Positions 1 through 8,730 of a stretch of 64,000 bases of DNA are shown here, piece after piece; position 1 is the first letter of the stretch; the number at the start of each line of letters is the position of its first letter. The DNA lies in contig SRSL01000004.1 in the NCBI GenBank assembly GCA_009735695.1, positions 62,001 to 126,000 on the forward strand, in the 5' to 3' direction. The position numbers and the translations under genes were made by a program. Origin of the DNA: Christiangramia bathymodioli (lineage in GTDB: Bacteria > Bacteroidota > Bacteroidia > Flavobacteriales > Flavobacteriaceae). The notes under the pieces are model-generated. The model saw only the letters and a list, made by a program, of their open reading frames with translations, did not search any database and was not told where the DNA came from.

Positions 1-1
1 A

Positions 2-301
2 CTCCATACCTACAGCAGTTTGAATGCCGACTTTTTAAAGGAATACAAAGATTGCCTGGCTCCGGCTGATAAAGCAATCGTTTTTTATTCTCCGGAAGCT
101 GTCGAGATCAAAAAACTGGATCCGGTTACGGCAGATCAGATAAGCGAAGCTTTTCAAAAAGACGGTTTAAAAGTATTTACCAATTCTGAAGATCTGCAAG
201 ATGAATTGAAAAATCTTGATCTCTCCAATTCGGTTCTGCTAATGATGAGTAGCGGAAATTATGGAGGTCTGGACCTAGAGAAATTAAAGTCGTCTATCTA
301 A
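2..301 (+). CDS. Mur ligase C-terminal fragment (Mpl/MurC-like peptidoglycan ligase), 5' end outside window
   Basis: The reading frame is open from the first bases of the window and ends at TAA 299-301, so only the last ~99 residues are present. The fragment starts LHTYSSLNADFLKEY and contains AIVFYSPEA and a final LLMMSSGNYGGLDLEKL. This matches the C-terminal domain of UDP-N-acetylmuramate:amino-acid (or tripeptide) ligases, where HTYSSL follows the ligase core and MSSGNYGG sits near the end. Such ligases act in the cytoplasm in cell-wall synthesis or recycling. The catalytic ATP-binding domain lies outside the window, so MurC and Mpl cannot be told apart. Mpl-like is favoured because no other division/cell-wall genes follow; this is inference. 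Confidence 0.7.
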   Translation, partial: LHTYSSLNADFLKEYKDCLAPADKAIVFYSPEAVEIKKLDPVTADQISEAFQKDGLKVFTNSEDLQDELKNLDLSNSVLLMMSSGNYGGLDLEKLKSSI

Positions 302-362
302 AACCTTCAATTTCAATAAATTTAAGGTCAAAATTATTTTCAATGTTTATCTTTAGCTTAAG

Positions 363-1061
363 ATGGACAATGAAAAAACGAACCTTAGTATCAAAAAATG
401 GGCTGAAGATGACCGGCCTCGGGAGAAGCTCCTGCAAAAAGGAAAGTTGAGCCTTAGCGATTCAGAATTGATCGCGATCCTGATAGCTTCAGGAAGTAAA
501 AATGAATCGGCGGTCGAGCTAGCTAAACGCATTTTATCTTCCACTTCAAATAATTTGAATCAATTAGGAAAGCTTTCAGTACGCCAGTTATGTAAGTTCA
601 AGGGGATAGGTCCGGCCAAGGCAGTAAGTATCGTGGCTGCACTTGAATTAGGGAGACGGCGCAGGTTGGAGGAAGCGACAGAGCAGAAGAAAATTACGTC
701 AAGCCTTTCGGTTTTTGAGATGATGCAACCCATTATCGGGGAATTACCACATGAAGAATTCTGGATCCTTTACCTCAATAATAGTAATAAGGTAATTGAG
801 AAATTCCAGATCAGTAAAGGTGGGATTACAGGCACTTTAGTAGATGTTCGAATCACTTTGCGGAAAGCCCTTGAGTTGGGGGCTGTGTCGTTGATCCTGG
901 CGCATAATCATCCTTCGGGCGCCTTGACGGCCAGTGAAGCAGATAAGCAGCTCACCAAAAAATTAAAGACAGCTGCAGAAAGCCTGGATATTAAAGTACT
1001 GGATCATCTCATTGTTACTGAAAAATCCTACCTTAGCTTCGCCGACGAAGGAATTCTATAA
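363..1061 (+). CDS. radC: RadC family JAB/MPN domain protein
   Basis: The 232-residue protein has the two-part RadC layout. An N-terminal UPF0758 region contains a helix-hairpin-helix-like stretch (CKFKGIGPAKAVSIVAALEL, about residues 75-95). A JAB/MPN metalloprotease-like domain follows, with the metal-binding motif HNHPSGALTASEAD near residues 180-193. Length is normal for the family. The name RadC is historical: a role in DNA repair is not well supported and the true substrate is unknown. ATG at 363 gives the full N-terminus. A weak -7-like TATCTTTA lies at 348-355. It is followed after 11 bases by the deacetylase-like gene and is probably co-transcribed with it. Confidence 0.92.
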   Translation: MDNEKTNLSIKKWAEDDRPREKLLQKGKLSLSDSELIAILIASGSKNESAVELAKRILSSTSNNLNQLGKLSVRQLCKFKGIGPAKAVSIVAALELGRRRRLEEATEQKKITSSLSVFEMMQPIIGELPHEEFWILYLNNSNKVIEKFQISKGGITGTLVDVRITLRKALELGAVSLILAHNHPSGALTASEADKQLTKKLKTAAESLDIKVLDHLIVTEKSYLSFADEGIL

Positions 1062-1072
1062 GCGCTTCCCGC

Positions 1073-2362
1073 ATGCTATTGATTTATACTCAAAAAGTCA
1101 CACCCAGGATCATGTATGTGTTCAAACATGTATGTTCTCATTTGTTGGGTATCCCTATAAAATTTACTTCAAAGATCGAAGAATTTATCGCGCATGAAGG
1201 AGCGAAAATAAGTTATGGTAAGCAGGCGCTGGGAAACGAGTTTTTTATTCAGAAGGTAGATCTTTTGATGGAACAAGGCTTTTCGGAAATCGAGATCAAG
1301 GTCCAAACCTGGGATGATACCATTTGCTTCTTTCCCTTACCTGAATCCAGTGATCTCCCTTTCGATATATTTGCAGCATCTTTTTATCTCCTGAGTCGGT
1401 ATGAAGAATATCTACCTCATGTGAAGGATGATGCAGGCAGGTTCCCGGCCGGGGAAAGCCTGGCAGCGCAGGAAAGTTTTCTTCATAAACCGGTAGTGGA
1501 TATCTGGGCATTGAAATTTCTCGAAATTCTGTTAGATCGTTTTCCGGACCTCGAATATGCGCCGCGAAAATTCCGAACGGGAACCATCATTACTTCTGAA
1601 AACACTTTTATTTATAAGAATAAAGGTTTCCTTCGAAGTTTTATGGGGATGATGCTGGATCTTTTCAGTTTACAGCTTGGCAAGGTGGTAGATCGTCTTC
1701 AGGTCTGGGCGAGGATTAAAGATGATCCTCACAATATATTTGAAGATCTCATCCAGCTTATCAAGGAGCATAATATCTATATGATGTTCATGTTTCAGCT
1801 TAGCGATTTTTCAATACATGACAGGAATATTAGCCATAATCGTATCCCGCATAGGGCGGTTATTAAATCGGTAGCAGATTACGCCCAGGTTGGTTTATTG
1901 GTTGGGTATTATGCCATGGAAGAAATCCAGAGCCTTCGCAAGGAGAAATTGCGTCTGGAAGAGATCGTACATAATACGGTAGATCATGTGATGAACTCGA
2001 AATACGACCTTAAACTGCCAGATCATTATAATTCCCTTATAGAGCTCGAGATCATCAACGATCATTCCATGGGCTATCCGGAGCAGTCAGGCTTCAGGGC
2101 TGGGACCTGTTCGCCTTTTTTATTTTATGATATCAATATGGAAGTCACGACTCCTTTGAAAGTACATCCTTATGCCTTCAATTCTCAGGTAGTGGGTTCG
2201 GCGTCTAACGAGAAGATAAAGGAGGAAGTAAGCCGAATGCTGGAAGAGGTTAAAGCTGTGGATGGCAAATTCAGAGCTGTTTTTCGCAATAGCGACTTTT
2301 CTTTATATTCAGATAAAGACTTATATTATTCTTTTTTAAAACATATTCATGAAGCTGAATGA
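1073..2362 (+). CDS. Polysaccharide deacetylase family protein, probably catalytically inactive
   Basis: The 429-residue protein follows the architecture of Bacteroidetes polysaccharide deacetylase proteins: an N-terminal DUF7033-like region (MLLIYTQKVTPRI..YVFKHVC) and a NodB-like barrel in the second half (KDDPHNIFEDL, VADYAQVGL, GYPEQSGFRAGTCSPF). From memory, active relatives carry a DxDxAY-type aspartate motif before KGKGF and an HPSY motif after the IGL strand. Here those places read TSENTFIYKNKGF and VGLLVGYYAM, so the metal ligands seem to be gone. No signal peptide is visible. The stop overlaps the next gene by 14 bases, which suggests translational coupling. The family call is fairly secure; inactivity is inferred from remembered motifs. 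Confidence 0.75.
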   Translation: MLLIYTQKVTPRIMYVFKHVCSHLLGIPIKFTSKIEEFIAHEGAKISYGKQALGNEFFIQKVDLLMEQGFSEIEIKVQTWDDTICFFPLPESSDLPFDIFAASFYLLSRYEEYLPHVKDDAGRFPAGESLAAQESFLHKPVVDIWALKFLEILLDRFPDLEYAPRKFRTGTIITSENTFIYKNKGFLRSFMGMMLDLFSLQLGKVVDRLQVWARIKDDPHNIFEDLIQLIKEHNIYMMFMFQLSDFSIHDRNISHNRIPHRAVIKSVADYAQVGLLVGYYAMEEIQSLRKEKLRLEEIVHNTVDHVMNSKYDLKLPDHYNSLIELEIINDHSMGYPEQSGFRAGTCSPFLFYDINMEVTTPLKVHPYAFNSQVVGSASNEKIKEEVSRMLEEVKAVDGKFRAVFRNSDFSLYSDKDLYYSFLKHIHEAE

Positions 2363-3038
2363 AGTAACCGATGTTTTCTTTGATCTAGATCATACCCTTT
2401 GGGATTTCGAGCGAAATTCGGCCCTTGCTTTTGATCAGATTTTTAATAAACAGAAGCTGGAATTGAACCTCGATGAGTTTATGAAGGTTTACAAGCCTAT
2501 AAATTTCAGATACTGGGAATTGTACCGGAATAATTCGGTTACCAAGGAAGCTTTAAGGTTTGGCCGATTGAAAGAAAGTTTTGATGCGCTTAAGTTCGAG
2601 GCATGTGACGCGACCATCAACCTGATCGCGAACGATTACATCGAGTATTTGCCAAAAAACAATCATCTATTGGAAGGCAGCATGGAGCTTTTGAAAGAAC
2701 TTCAGCATAAATATAGCTTGCATATTATCACGAACGGCTTTGAAGAGGTTCAGCATCTCAAAATGCGTAATTCAGGGATATTGGACTTTTTCAGCACGAT
2801 CACCACCTCAGAAGAAGCGGGCGTAAAAAAACCACATCCGCAAATATTTGAAAAAGCCCTGCTGAAAAGTGGCGCCTTGCCAACTCATTCTGTAATGATA
2901 GGTGATAACCTGGAAGCCGATATTGTTGGTGCTTCCCAATTTGGGTTGCATGTGATCTATTTAAATCCCGATCGAGAGGTTTCCCAGGACCAATTTGCTG
3001 AAATTCAAAAGTTAAAAGAGGTGCTTAATTATTTATAA
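2349..3038 (+). CDS. yjjG: YjjG family noncanonical pyrimidine nucleotidase (HAD superfamily)
   Basis: The 229-residue protein shows the four HAD motifs in order: FFDLDHTLWDF (motif I, nucleophile aspartate about residue 11), IITNGF (motif II), KKPHPQIF (motif III lysine) and GDNLEADIVGA (motif IV). A helical cap lies between motifs I and II. The HTLWDF sequence and overall length fit the YjjG/YfnB group, which dephosphorylates noncanonical pyrimidine nucleoside monophosphates as house-cleaning in the cytoplasm. ATG at 2349 lies inside the end of the preceding gene. Substrate assignment is by family, not by a unique residue. Confidence 0.85.
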   Translation: MKLNEVTDVFFDLDHTLWDFERNSALAFDQIFNKQKLELNLDEFMKVYKPINFRYWELYRNNSVTKEALRFGRLKESFDALKFEACDATINLIANDYIEYLPKNNHLLEGSMELLKELQHKYSLHIITNGFEEVQHLKMRNSGILDFFSTITTSEEAGVKKPHPQIFEKALLKSGALPTHSVMIGDNLEADIVGASQFGLHVIYLNPDREVSQDQFAEIQKLKEVLNYL

Positions 3039-3080
3039 CAATAAAGAATAGGTATTTTCGTTGCCATAGAAAGCCTATTG

Positions 3081-3629
3081 ATGTCCCGACTCAAATTAAT
3101 AATTGTCCCCACGCTAATTATTAGTTGCCTAAGTCTGAGTTCATGTTTTAAGGATGTAGATTTTGGACAGGCACCAGATATAGCGCTAGAACCAGACCTG
3201 CAGGTAGACCTTGCCTATTATGAACTGAACGAAACCGATTTTTTCGATTCAGAAACCAGCTTATTTACTCCGCTAATAAGAGATACGATTCGCCTTGAAT
3301 TCCTGGATGATGATTATATACAGGATGGGCTGATGTTTGCTGAATTTCGGTTCAGGCATGAGAACCGTTTCCCATTCCCTGTACGCAGCAATATCAAATT
3401 TCTGAATAAGAATGAACGTCCAGAATTCAATGTTGCCTATGTGATTCCTGAAGGCTCCCTCGATTCTCCTGGAATTATTGATACGCTGAAGGTGATGGAA
3501 GGAAATGACATCAGAAAGGTGAGGAGGTCTTTCAAAATGGTGATGGAACTGGAGGTGCTGGGTGACGGTAAAGACCTTGACGGGAATCTCGATTTTTCTT
3601 CAAAAGGCCTATTCAGATTCGAATTCTAA
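3081..3629 (+). CDS. Predicted lipoprotein of unknown function
   Basis: A TTG at 3078 sits directly before ATG 3081; the ATG is chosen. The 182-residue product begins MSRLKLIIVPTLIISCLSL and has a lipobox LSSC, so it should be a lipoprotein of the inner face of the outer membrane or the periplasm. The mature part is acidic and beta-rich (IALEPDLQVDLAYYEL, LIRDTIRLEFLDDDYI) and ends in RFEF. I do not recognise a named domain. It is followed after one base by a DUF5723 outer-membrane protein and then by a secreted protein that starts inside the stop of that gene, so the three probably form one operon and may work together at the envelope. Confidence 0.8.
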   Translation: MSRLKLIIVPTLIISCLSLSSCFKDVDFGQAPDIALEPDLQVDLAYYELNETDFFDSETSLFTPLIRDTIRLEFLDDDYIQDGLMFAEFRFRHENRFPFPVRSNIKFLNKNERPEFNVAYVIPEGSLDSPGIIDTLKVMEGNDIRKVRRSFKMVMELEVLGDGKDLDGNLDFSSKGLFRFEF

Positions 3630-3630
3630 G

Positions 3631-5040
3631 ATGCGGAATAAACTATATCTAATCATATTTTTTTTCGCAGGAGTTTGTTTTTCTCAGAATCGGCCATTGC
3701 TTTATAATGTGGATGACCTTCCACAGGCGCTGCTTCAGAATCCAGGGACTCGCATCGACTTTACCCGGCATATAGGGGTGCCATTCTTTTCACAATTTCA
3801 CGTTTTTGCCGGAAGTACGGGAGTTACGGCTTACGATGTGTTCGCAGATAATGATACCGATATCAACGACCGTATTAGGAGAGTGATGAACGATCTTTCA
3901 GCTGGTGATTTCTTTTCGGTAAATGAACAGCTGGAAATCTTGTCCTTTGGCTGGAAAGTGGGGCAAAGAGGGTATTTTTCAACCGGGATTTACCAGGAGT
4001 TGGATGTATTCGCTTATTTCCCAAAAGATCCTGCCGTTTTGGCCTTTGAAGGAAACGCCGATTATATTGGCGAAAACTTCAATTTCTCAGATGCTAATTT
4101 TACTGGCGAGGTGTTGACTGTGTACCATGCGGGGTTTACTTATAAATTAGATCCACAACTCTCTTTTGGAGGAAGGCTTAAATTATACTCTGGTATTTTT
4201 AATGCGGAAAGCACGCAGAATCAGGGTGTTTTCAGAACCGATGCCACACCGGGCGGACCTAATTTTTACACCCATGCGGTGGAAGGCCTGGATGTGATGG
4301 TAAATACTTCGGGTTATGCTTCCCTGAAAGATCGAGAGGGGATGACAGTAGACCAGGCTATGGCCGAATTGCTTAGCAGATCATTTTTTGGTCAGAATTT
4401 CGGATTGGGAGTGGATTTCGGTTTTAATTATCGGGTAACCGAACAATTTTCTATTAATGCGGCCATTCAGGATTTGGGATTAATGTTTCATCAGAAGGAT
4501 GTAGAAAATTATCATTATTTCGGGTCTTATTCAACCGAAGGTCTCGAGCCTCTTTTTCCGGAACTAGACGATAACGAAGCCACTATCCCGTACTGGGATA
4601 TTTTTGAAGAAGAATTAGATATTAATTTGAAGGACGAGACCACCACCTCTCCCTATAATACCTGGAGGCCCTTAAAGTTCAATGCGTCTTTTGAAATAGG
4701 TACGGGAAAAGCTATTTTGCCCTGTGACTATCTCATCAGTAAAAAGCCGCGATATATGAACCTTTTCGGAATGCTGGTTTCTGGGGTGAACCGACCTAAA
4801 GGCCCAACCTATGGGGTGACGGCCTACTGGGATCGAAAAGTCACTGAAAATTTTAGGTTCAGGCTTGCTTACGGGGTAGATGAATATAGTTTAACCAAGC
4901 TTGGTTTGATGGCATCCACCCGTTTAAAGAATTTTAATTTCTATCTTGCCGCCAACGATATTATTGGTTATACTAATTTAGCGAAAGCCAATTCGGCTTC
5001 CCTTCAGTTTGGGATGCAATTTATTTTTAAATATCTATGA
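3631..5040 (+). CDS. DUF5723 family outer-membrane protein
   Basis: The start is set at ATG 3631, which gives a clean signal peptide (MRNKLYLIIFFFAGVCFSQ); the frame stays open upstream to 3562 but that would bury the signal. The 469-residue mature sequence (NRPLLYNVDDLPQALLQNPG near the N-terminus, repeated aromatic beta-strand patterns such as FNFYLAANDIIGY, and a terminal QFGMQFIFKYL) fits the DUF5723 family, a Bacteroidetes-specific predicted beta-barrel related in style to PorP/SprF proteins. The final aromatic strand fits BAM-dependent insertion. One base separates it from the lipoprotein gene and its stop overlaps the next start by four bases (ATGA). The exact role is unknown. Confidence 0.8.
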   Translation: MRNKLYLIIFFFAGVCFSQNRPLLYNVDDLPQALLQNPGTRIDFTRHIGVPFFSQFHVFAGSTGVTAYDVFADNDTDINDRIRRVMNDLSAGDFFSVNEQLEILSFGWKVGQRGYFSTGIYQELDVFAYFPKDPAVLAFEGNADYIGENFNFSDANFTGEVLTVYHAGFTYKLDPQLSFGGRLKLYSGIFNAESTQNQGVFRTDATPGGPNFYTHAVEGLDVMVNTSGYASLKDREGMTVDQAMAELLSRSFFGQNFGLGVDFGFNYRVTEQFSINAAIQDLGLMFHQKDVENYHYFGSYSTEGLEPLFPELDDNEATIPYWDIFEEELDINLKDETTTSPYNTWRPLKFNASFEIGTGKAILPCDYLISKKPRYMNLFGMLVSGVNRPKGPTYGVTAYWDRKVTENFRFRLAYGVDEYSLTKLGLMASTRLKNFNFYLAANDIIGYTNLAKANSASLQFGMQFIFKYL

Positions 5041-5858
5041 AAAAAATAATCTGTTTTATCTTTTTATTCGGAATTCTTCCAGGCTTAGCGGCCCAGGAGT
5101 TAAATGATTATAAGTATATTTTGATCCCCGAGTCTTATGAGTTCCTTGGAGAAAAAGATCAATATCGATTGAATTCACTCACCAAGTTCCTTTTCAATAA
5201 ACAGGGTTTTAATACCTTGATGAAAACCGAAGAAAAACCCGCCGATCTTCAGCAAAATCCATGTCTTGCTTTAAATACAAGACTGGAAAACAATTCCGGT
5301 CTTTTTACCTCTAAACTGGTTCTGATTCTTGAAGATTGCTACGGAAAAACGGTTTATAGAAGTCCTGAAGGGACAAGTAAGGAAAAGCAGTATGAAGCTG
5401 GATATCAGGAGGCTCTAAGAGAGGCTTTTGCAGGTCTGGAAGAAATAGACTATCAATATGAAACTGGTCAGGAGGTTAGTTTCCGAATCAATAAAAAAGA
5501 GCTTCCAGAAACCGAAGTTGAGGTGGCTCAGCCAACAGGAAATCCAGTTGATAGTGTTGCGGTGAATGCTGAAATAGAAGCGGAGTTTAATATGGCAAAA
5601 ACCGGACAGCCGGTATATACCCTCGACGGAAAAACCTATATTCTGAAGGATACGAACGATGGATTGGGTCTTTATCTGAAGGACGCTTCAGAACCTATCG
5701 CTTTATTGATCAAAACCGGGGACTCTAATAGTTTTATTTATAATTCGCTTACCAACCAGGGCATTGCCTATTTTGATTCAGAAAAAAACCTGGTAGTTGA
5801 ATATGTAAATCGGCAAACCAATCAGAAGGTTCAGGTGGTTTATGCTCTTATCGATTAA
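5037..5858 (+). CDS. Secreted protein of unknown function
   Basis: The 273-residue protein has a signal peptide (MKKIICFIFLFGILPGLAAQ, cleavage after AAQ). The mature part starts LNDYKYILIPESYEFLGEKD, a pattern of Bacteroidetes periplasmic proteins encoded next to DUF5723-type barrels. A variable acidic linker rich in E, V and T (about residues 150-190) separates two beta-rich halves. ATG at 5037 overlaps the stop of the DUF5723 gene in an ATGA junction, so translation is likely coupled. It meets rarA tail to tail with a 4-base overlap and no visible terminator. No enzymatic motif was found. Confidence 0.75.
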   Translation: MKKIICFIFLFGILPGLAAQELNDYKYILIPESYEFLGEKDQYRLNSLTKFLFNKQGFNTLMKTEEKPADLQQNPCLALNTRLENNSGLFTSKLVLILEDCYGKTVYRSPEGTSKEKQYEAGYQEALREAFAGLEEIDYQYETGQEVSFRINKKELPETEVEVAQPTGNPVDSVAVNAEIEAEFNMAKTGQPVYTLDGKTYILKDTNDGLGLYLKDASEPIALLIKTGDSNSFIYNSLTNQGIAYFDSEKNLVVEYVNRQTNQKVQVVYALID

Positions 5859-7129
5859 TAATCGTATTTTTTCTTCCAGCGCTTTCTTAGAAATTCCCGC
5901 TGGGCATTTTCCCGCTGATTATTTCCAGGCTGATATAGCGTAGTGTTTTTAATTTCCTCCGGAAGAAATTCAGCTTCAGCAAAGTTGCCCTCGTGATTAT
6001 GAGCATATTTATAATCCTTTCCGTAGCCCAGGTCTTTCATTAGCTTTGTGGGTGCATTTCTGATCGACAAAGGCACCGAAAGATTGCCGGTTTTCTTCAC
6101 CAGCCTTTGAGCCTCATTAATTGCCATGTAAGAAGCATTGCTCTTCGGGCTAGTTGCTAAATAAGTTACACACTGGCTTAAAATGATCCTTGCTTCCGGG
6201 TAACCTATGGTATTCACAGCCTGGAAGGTGTTATTTGCGATTACCAGGGCAGTAGGGTTGGCATTACCGATATCCTCACTCGCCAGGATAAGCAGTCTTC
6301 GCGCAATGAATTTCACATCTTCTCCACCTTCTATCATCCGTGCCAGCCAGTAAACGGCCGCGTTTGGATCGCTTCCTCGAATCGATTTGATAAAAGCTGA
6401 AATTATGTCGTAGTGTTGTTCTCCGGTTTTGTCATACAAAACGGTGTTCTGCTGCACCTTAGATATCACCAGATCGTTAGTGATGACCACATTTTTTTCT
6501 TCTGAAGTGACCAGCAACTCGAAGATGTTCAGCAATTTTCGGGCATCTCCGCCGCTTAATCTTAAAAGGGCTTCGGTTTCTTTTAAGTCTACGTTTTTAG
6601 CAGATATGATCGCGTCCTTTTCAATGGCTCGCTCCAGCAAGGCGATAAGGTCATCCTTGGAAAAAGGCTTGAGGATATAGACCTGACACCTGGATAATAA
6701 TGCTGAAATTACTTCAAAACTTGGATTTTCGGTAGTCGCGCCAATCAGGGTGACCCAGCCTTTCTCCACTGCTCCTAATAACGAATCCTGCTGGGATTTG
6801 CTAAACCTGTGTATCTCATCGATAAAAAGAATCGGGCTTTTTGTAGTAAATAAACCCTCACTCTTTTTGGCCCGGTCTATCACCTCACGGACATCCTTTA
6901 CTCCGCTGCTAATGGCACTTAAGGTAAAAAATGGTCTTCCGGATTCATTTGCTATGATATTGGCAAGGGTGGTTTTTCCTACACCCGGTGGTCCCCAGAA
7001 GATCATCGAGGGAATGATACCCTGTTTGATCTGGTTCCTTAGGGCACCCTGTTCACCAATCAAATGTTGCTGACTTAAATAATCATCAAGGGTTTTGGGG
7101 CGTAGTCTTTCCGCCAGGGGTTGATTCAT
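5855..7129 (-). CDS. rarA: RarA/MgsA AAA+ ATPase, replication-associated recombination protein
   Basis: The start is ATG 7129 (MNQPLAERLRPKTLDDYL); a TTG nine bases upstream is less likely. The 424-residue protein has Walker A GPPGVGKT (about residues 46-53), Walker B LFIDEIHRF (about 101-109), a sensor region GATTENPSF, and the C-terminal MgsA/tetramerisation domain with RGSDPNAAVYWLARM and LGYGKDYKYAHNH. RarA acts at stalled replication forks and interacts with SSB and the clamp loader. Length is normal. It is divergent from the rhomboid gene with only 81 bases between, so that gap should hold both promoters. A TAnnTTTG-like GATATTTG lies just before the start. Confidence 0.95.
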   Translation of the reverse strand: MNQPLAERLRPKTLDDYLSQQHLIGEQGALRNQIKQGIIPSMIFWGPPGVGKTTLANIIANESGRPFFTLSAISSGVKDVREVIDRAKKSEGLFTTKSPILFIDEIHRFSKSQQDSLLGAVEKGWVTLIGATTENPSFEVISALLSRCQVYILKPFSKDDLIALLERAIEKDAIISAKNVDLKETEALLRLSGGDARKLLNIFELLVTSEEKNVVITNDLVISKVQQNTVLYDKTGEQHYDIISAFIKSIRGSDPNAAVYWLARMIEGGEDVKFIARRLLILASEDIGNANPTALVIANNTFQAVNTIGYPEARIILSQCVTYLATSPKSNASYMAINEAQRLVKKTGNLSVPLSIRNAPTKLMKDLGYGKDYKYAHNHEGNFAEAEFLPEEIKNTTLYQPGNNQRENAQREFLRKRWKKKYDY

Positions 7130-7210
7130 AACAAGCAAATATCAATGACATAATTACACCCATTTAAGTTTGGATGCTTTTTTGTAATATTAATTAAAAT
7201 TGAAGAAAAT

Positions 7211-7948
7211 TTGAAAGCTTCCTCACCTTTTGTTTTTACTACCGGAACCATAGGATTTCCCATACTTTTTGTCCTCCTGATCTGGATCGTTTTCTGGATA
7301 GAGGTAAGGTTTCATGTAGATTTCAGCGATTTCGGGGTAAGACCGGGTGAGCCAATGGGTTTAAGAGGAATTTTATTTTCGCCGTTCATACATTCCGATA
7401 TTGAGCATCTTTTTAATAATACTATCCCTCTTTTTATACTGTCACTCGCTCTTTTCTATTTTTACAGGCCAATTAGCTGGAAAATTCTATTGATAGGTTT
7501 GGTTACAACCGGTCTTTTAACCTGGATCATTGGTCGCCCCTCCAATCATATAGGGGCGAGTGGAATCATTTATTTACTGGCTTCTTTCCTGTTCTTTAAA
7601 GGGATATTTTCAAAATATTACCGGCTGGTCGCACTCTCTTTGATCGTTGTTTTTATTTATGGCGGAATGGTTTGGTACGTTACTCCCATTGATCCAAGCA
7701 TTTCCTGGGAAGGTCACCTTTCAGGTATGTTAAGCGGCCTTGGCCTTGCGATCATTTTCAGGCAGAATATAACTGAAGCGCCAAAATACGTATGGGAACG
7801 GGATGATTATTCTGAAGAGGACGACGAATTCATGCGCCATTTTGATGAGAACGGTAATTTTATCGAAAAGCTTCCGGAAGAAGATGGGGAGGATGATCCC
7901 GAAACTGAATATCGTTACATCTACAAAGAAAACCCTAAAAAGGATTAA
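7211..7948 (+). CDS. Rhomboid family intramembrane serine protease
   Basis: The 245-residue membrane protein has the rhomboid catalytic pair: serine in GASG (about residue 117, after SNHI) and histidine in WEGHLSGMLSGL (about residue 169). The conserved upstream HSDIEHLFNN also fits, with its histidines and asparagine before the second helix. Six hydrophobic segments are visible (about 12-30, 70-85, 92-108, 114-132, 138-156, 168-184), followed by a hydrophilic tail rich in D and E. Rhomboids cut membrane-anchored substrates within the bilayer. The start is TTG 7211; no in-frame ATG lies near. The gene runs into rlmB tail to tail with a 4-base overlap. Confidence 0.88.
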   Translation: MKASSPFVFTTGTIGFPILFVLLIWIVFWIEVRFHVDFSDFGVRPGEPMGLRGILFSPFIHSDIEHLFNNTIPLFILSLALFYFYRPISWKILLIGLVTTGLLTWIIGRPSNHIGASGIIYLLASFLFFKGIFSKYYRLVALSLIVVFIYGGMVWYVTPIDPSISWEGHLSGMLSGLGLAIIFRQNITEAPKYVWERDDYSEEDDEFMRHFDENGNFIEKLPEEDGEDDPETEYRYIYKENPKKD

Positions 7949-8679
7949 AGTCGTTGTCTTACCACTTCATATAAAATAGCTCCGCAGGCTACTGAAACAT
8001 TCAGGGAAGCTATGCTTCCGAGCATTGGTAATTTTGCCTTATAATCTACTGCTTTCAGGATCGAATTGGAAACACCCTTTGCTTCGTTACCCATAATTAT
8101 TCCAACAGGCTGATCCAGTTGGATATCGTAAATAGTATCGTCGGTCTTTTCGGTCGCAGCGATCAATTTGACATCATAGGTTTGAAGGTGATACACGGCG
8201 TCCAGGATATGGTTCACCCGGCAAATCGGGATTTTGAAAACGGCACCAGCTGAGGTTTTAACAGTATCTGCATTGATAGGTGCAGCTCCTTTTTCAGGAA
8301 TAATGATCCCGGTAACCCCGCAACATTCTGCGGTACGGATAATAGCTCCAAAATTCCTGACATCGGTAAGGCCATCCAGTAACAGGAACAGGGGAGTGGT
8401 TGTTGATTGCTGAGATATCTCCATCAATTCATCCAGGCTTACGTAACTCACCGGGGAAATCGTCGCCACAACACCCTGGTGATTGCCTTTGCTTAGTTTG
8501 TTGAGCTTTTCAACCGGGACATAGGAAATATTGAAACTGGCGTTTTTAATATGCCTGTTCAGCTCCTGAAATAATGAACCTGAAAGACCTTTTTGCACAA
8601 ATAGTTTCTCAATGCTTTTTCCGCTTTCGATCGCTTCAATTACGGCCCTTATTCCGTAAATCCTGTTTTCTGTTTCCAT
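7945..8679 (-). CDS. rlmB: 23S rRNA (guanosine-2'-O-)-methyltransferase RlmB, SPOUT family
   Basis: The 244-residue protein has an N-terminal substrate-binding domain (IYGIRAVIEAIESGKSIEKL) and a C-terminal SpoU/TrmD knot domain with the family motifs: VRNFGAIIRTAECCGV, IIMGNEAKGVS and the SIASLNVSVACGAILYEVV knot. RlmB methylates a guanosine in the 23S rRNA peptidyl-transferase region using S-adenosylmethionine. The related TrmH-type RNA methylases cannot be fully excluded. A consensus -7 box (TAAATTTG, minus strand) ends four bases before the ATG, so its mRNA may be leaderless. Confidence 0.9.
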   Translation of the reverse strand: METENRIYGIRAVIEAIESGKSIEKLFVQKGLSGSLFQELNRHIKNASFNISYVPVEKLNKLSKGNHQGVVATISPVSYVSLDELMEISQQSTTTPLFLLLDGLTDVRNFGAIIRTAECCGVTGIIIPEKGAAPINADTVKTSAGAVFKIPICRVNHILDAVYHLQTYDVKLIAATEKTDDTIYDIQLDQPVGIIMGNEAKGVSNSILKAVDYKAKLPMLGSIASLNVSVACGAILYEVVRQRL

Positions 8680-8683
8680 AGGG

Positions 8684-8691
8684 CAAATTTA
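8684..8691 (-). promoter_or_regulatory. Candidate -7 promoter element directly before rlmB
   Basis: On the minus strand the bases read TAAATTTG, a full match to the Bacteroidetes -7 consensus TAnnTTTG. It ends only four bases before the rlmB ATG at 8679, so a transcript started at the usual distance would begin at or next to the start codon. I see no good TTG at the -33 position, which lowers confidence. Confidence 0.4.
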
Positions 8692-8730
8692 GGATTAATA
8701 TTATTCTATGCAGACATTGCTATAAATAAA

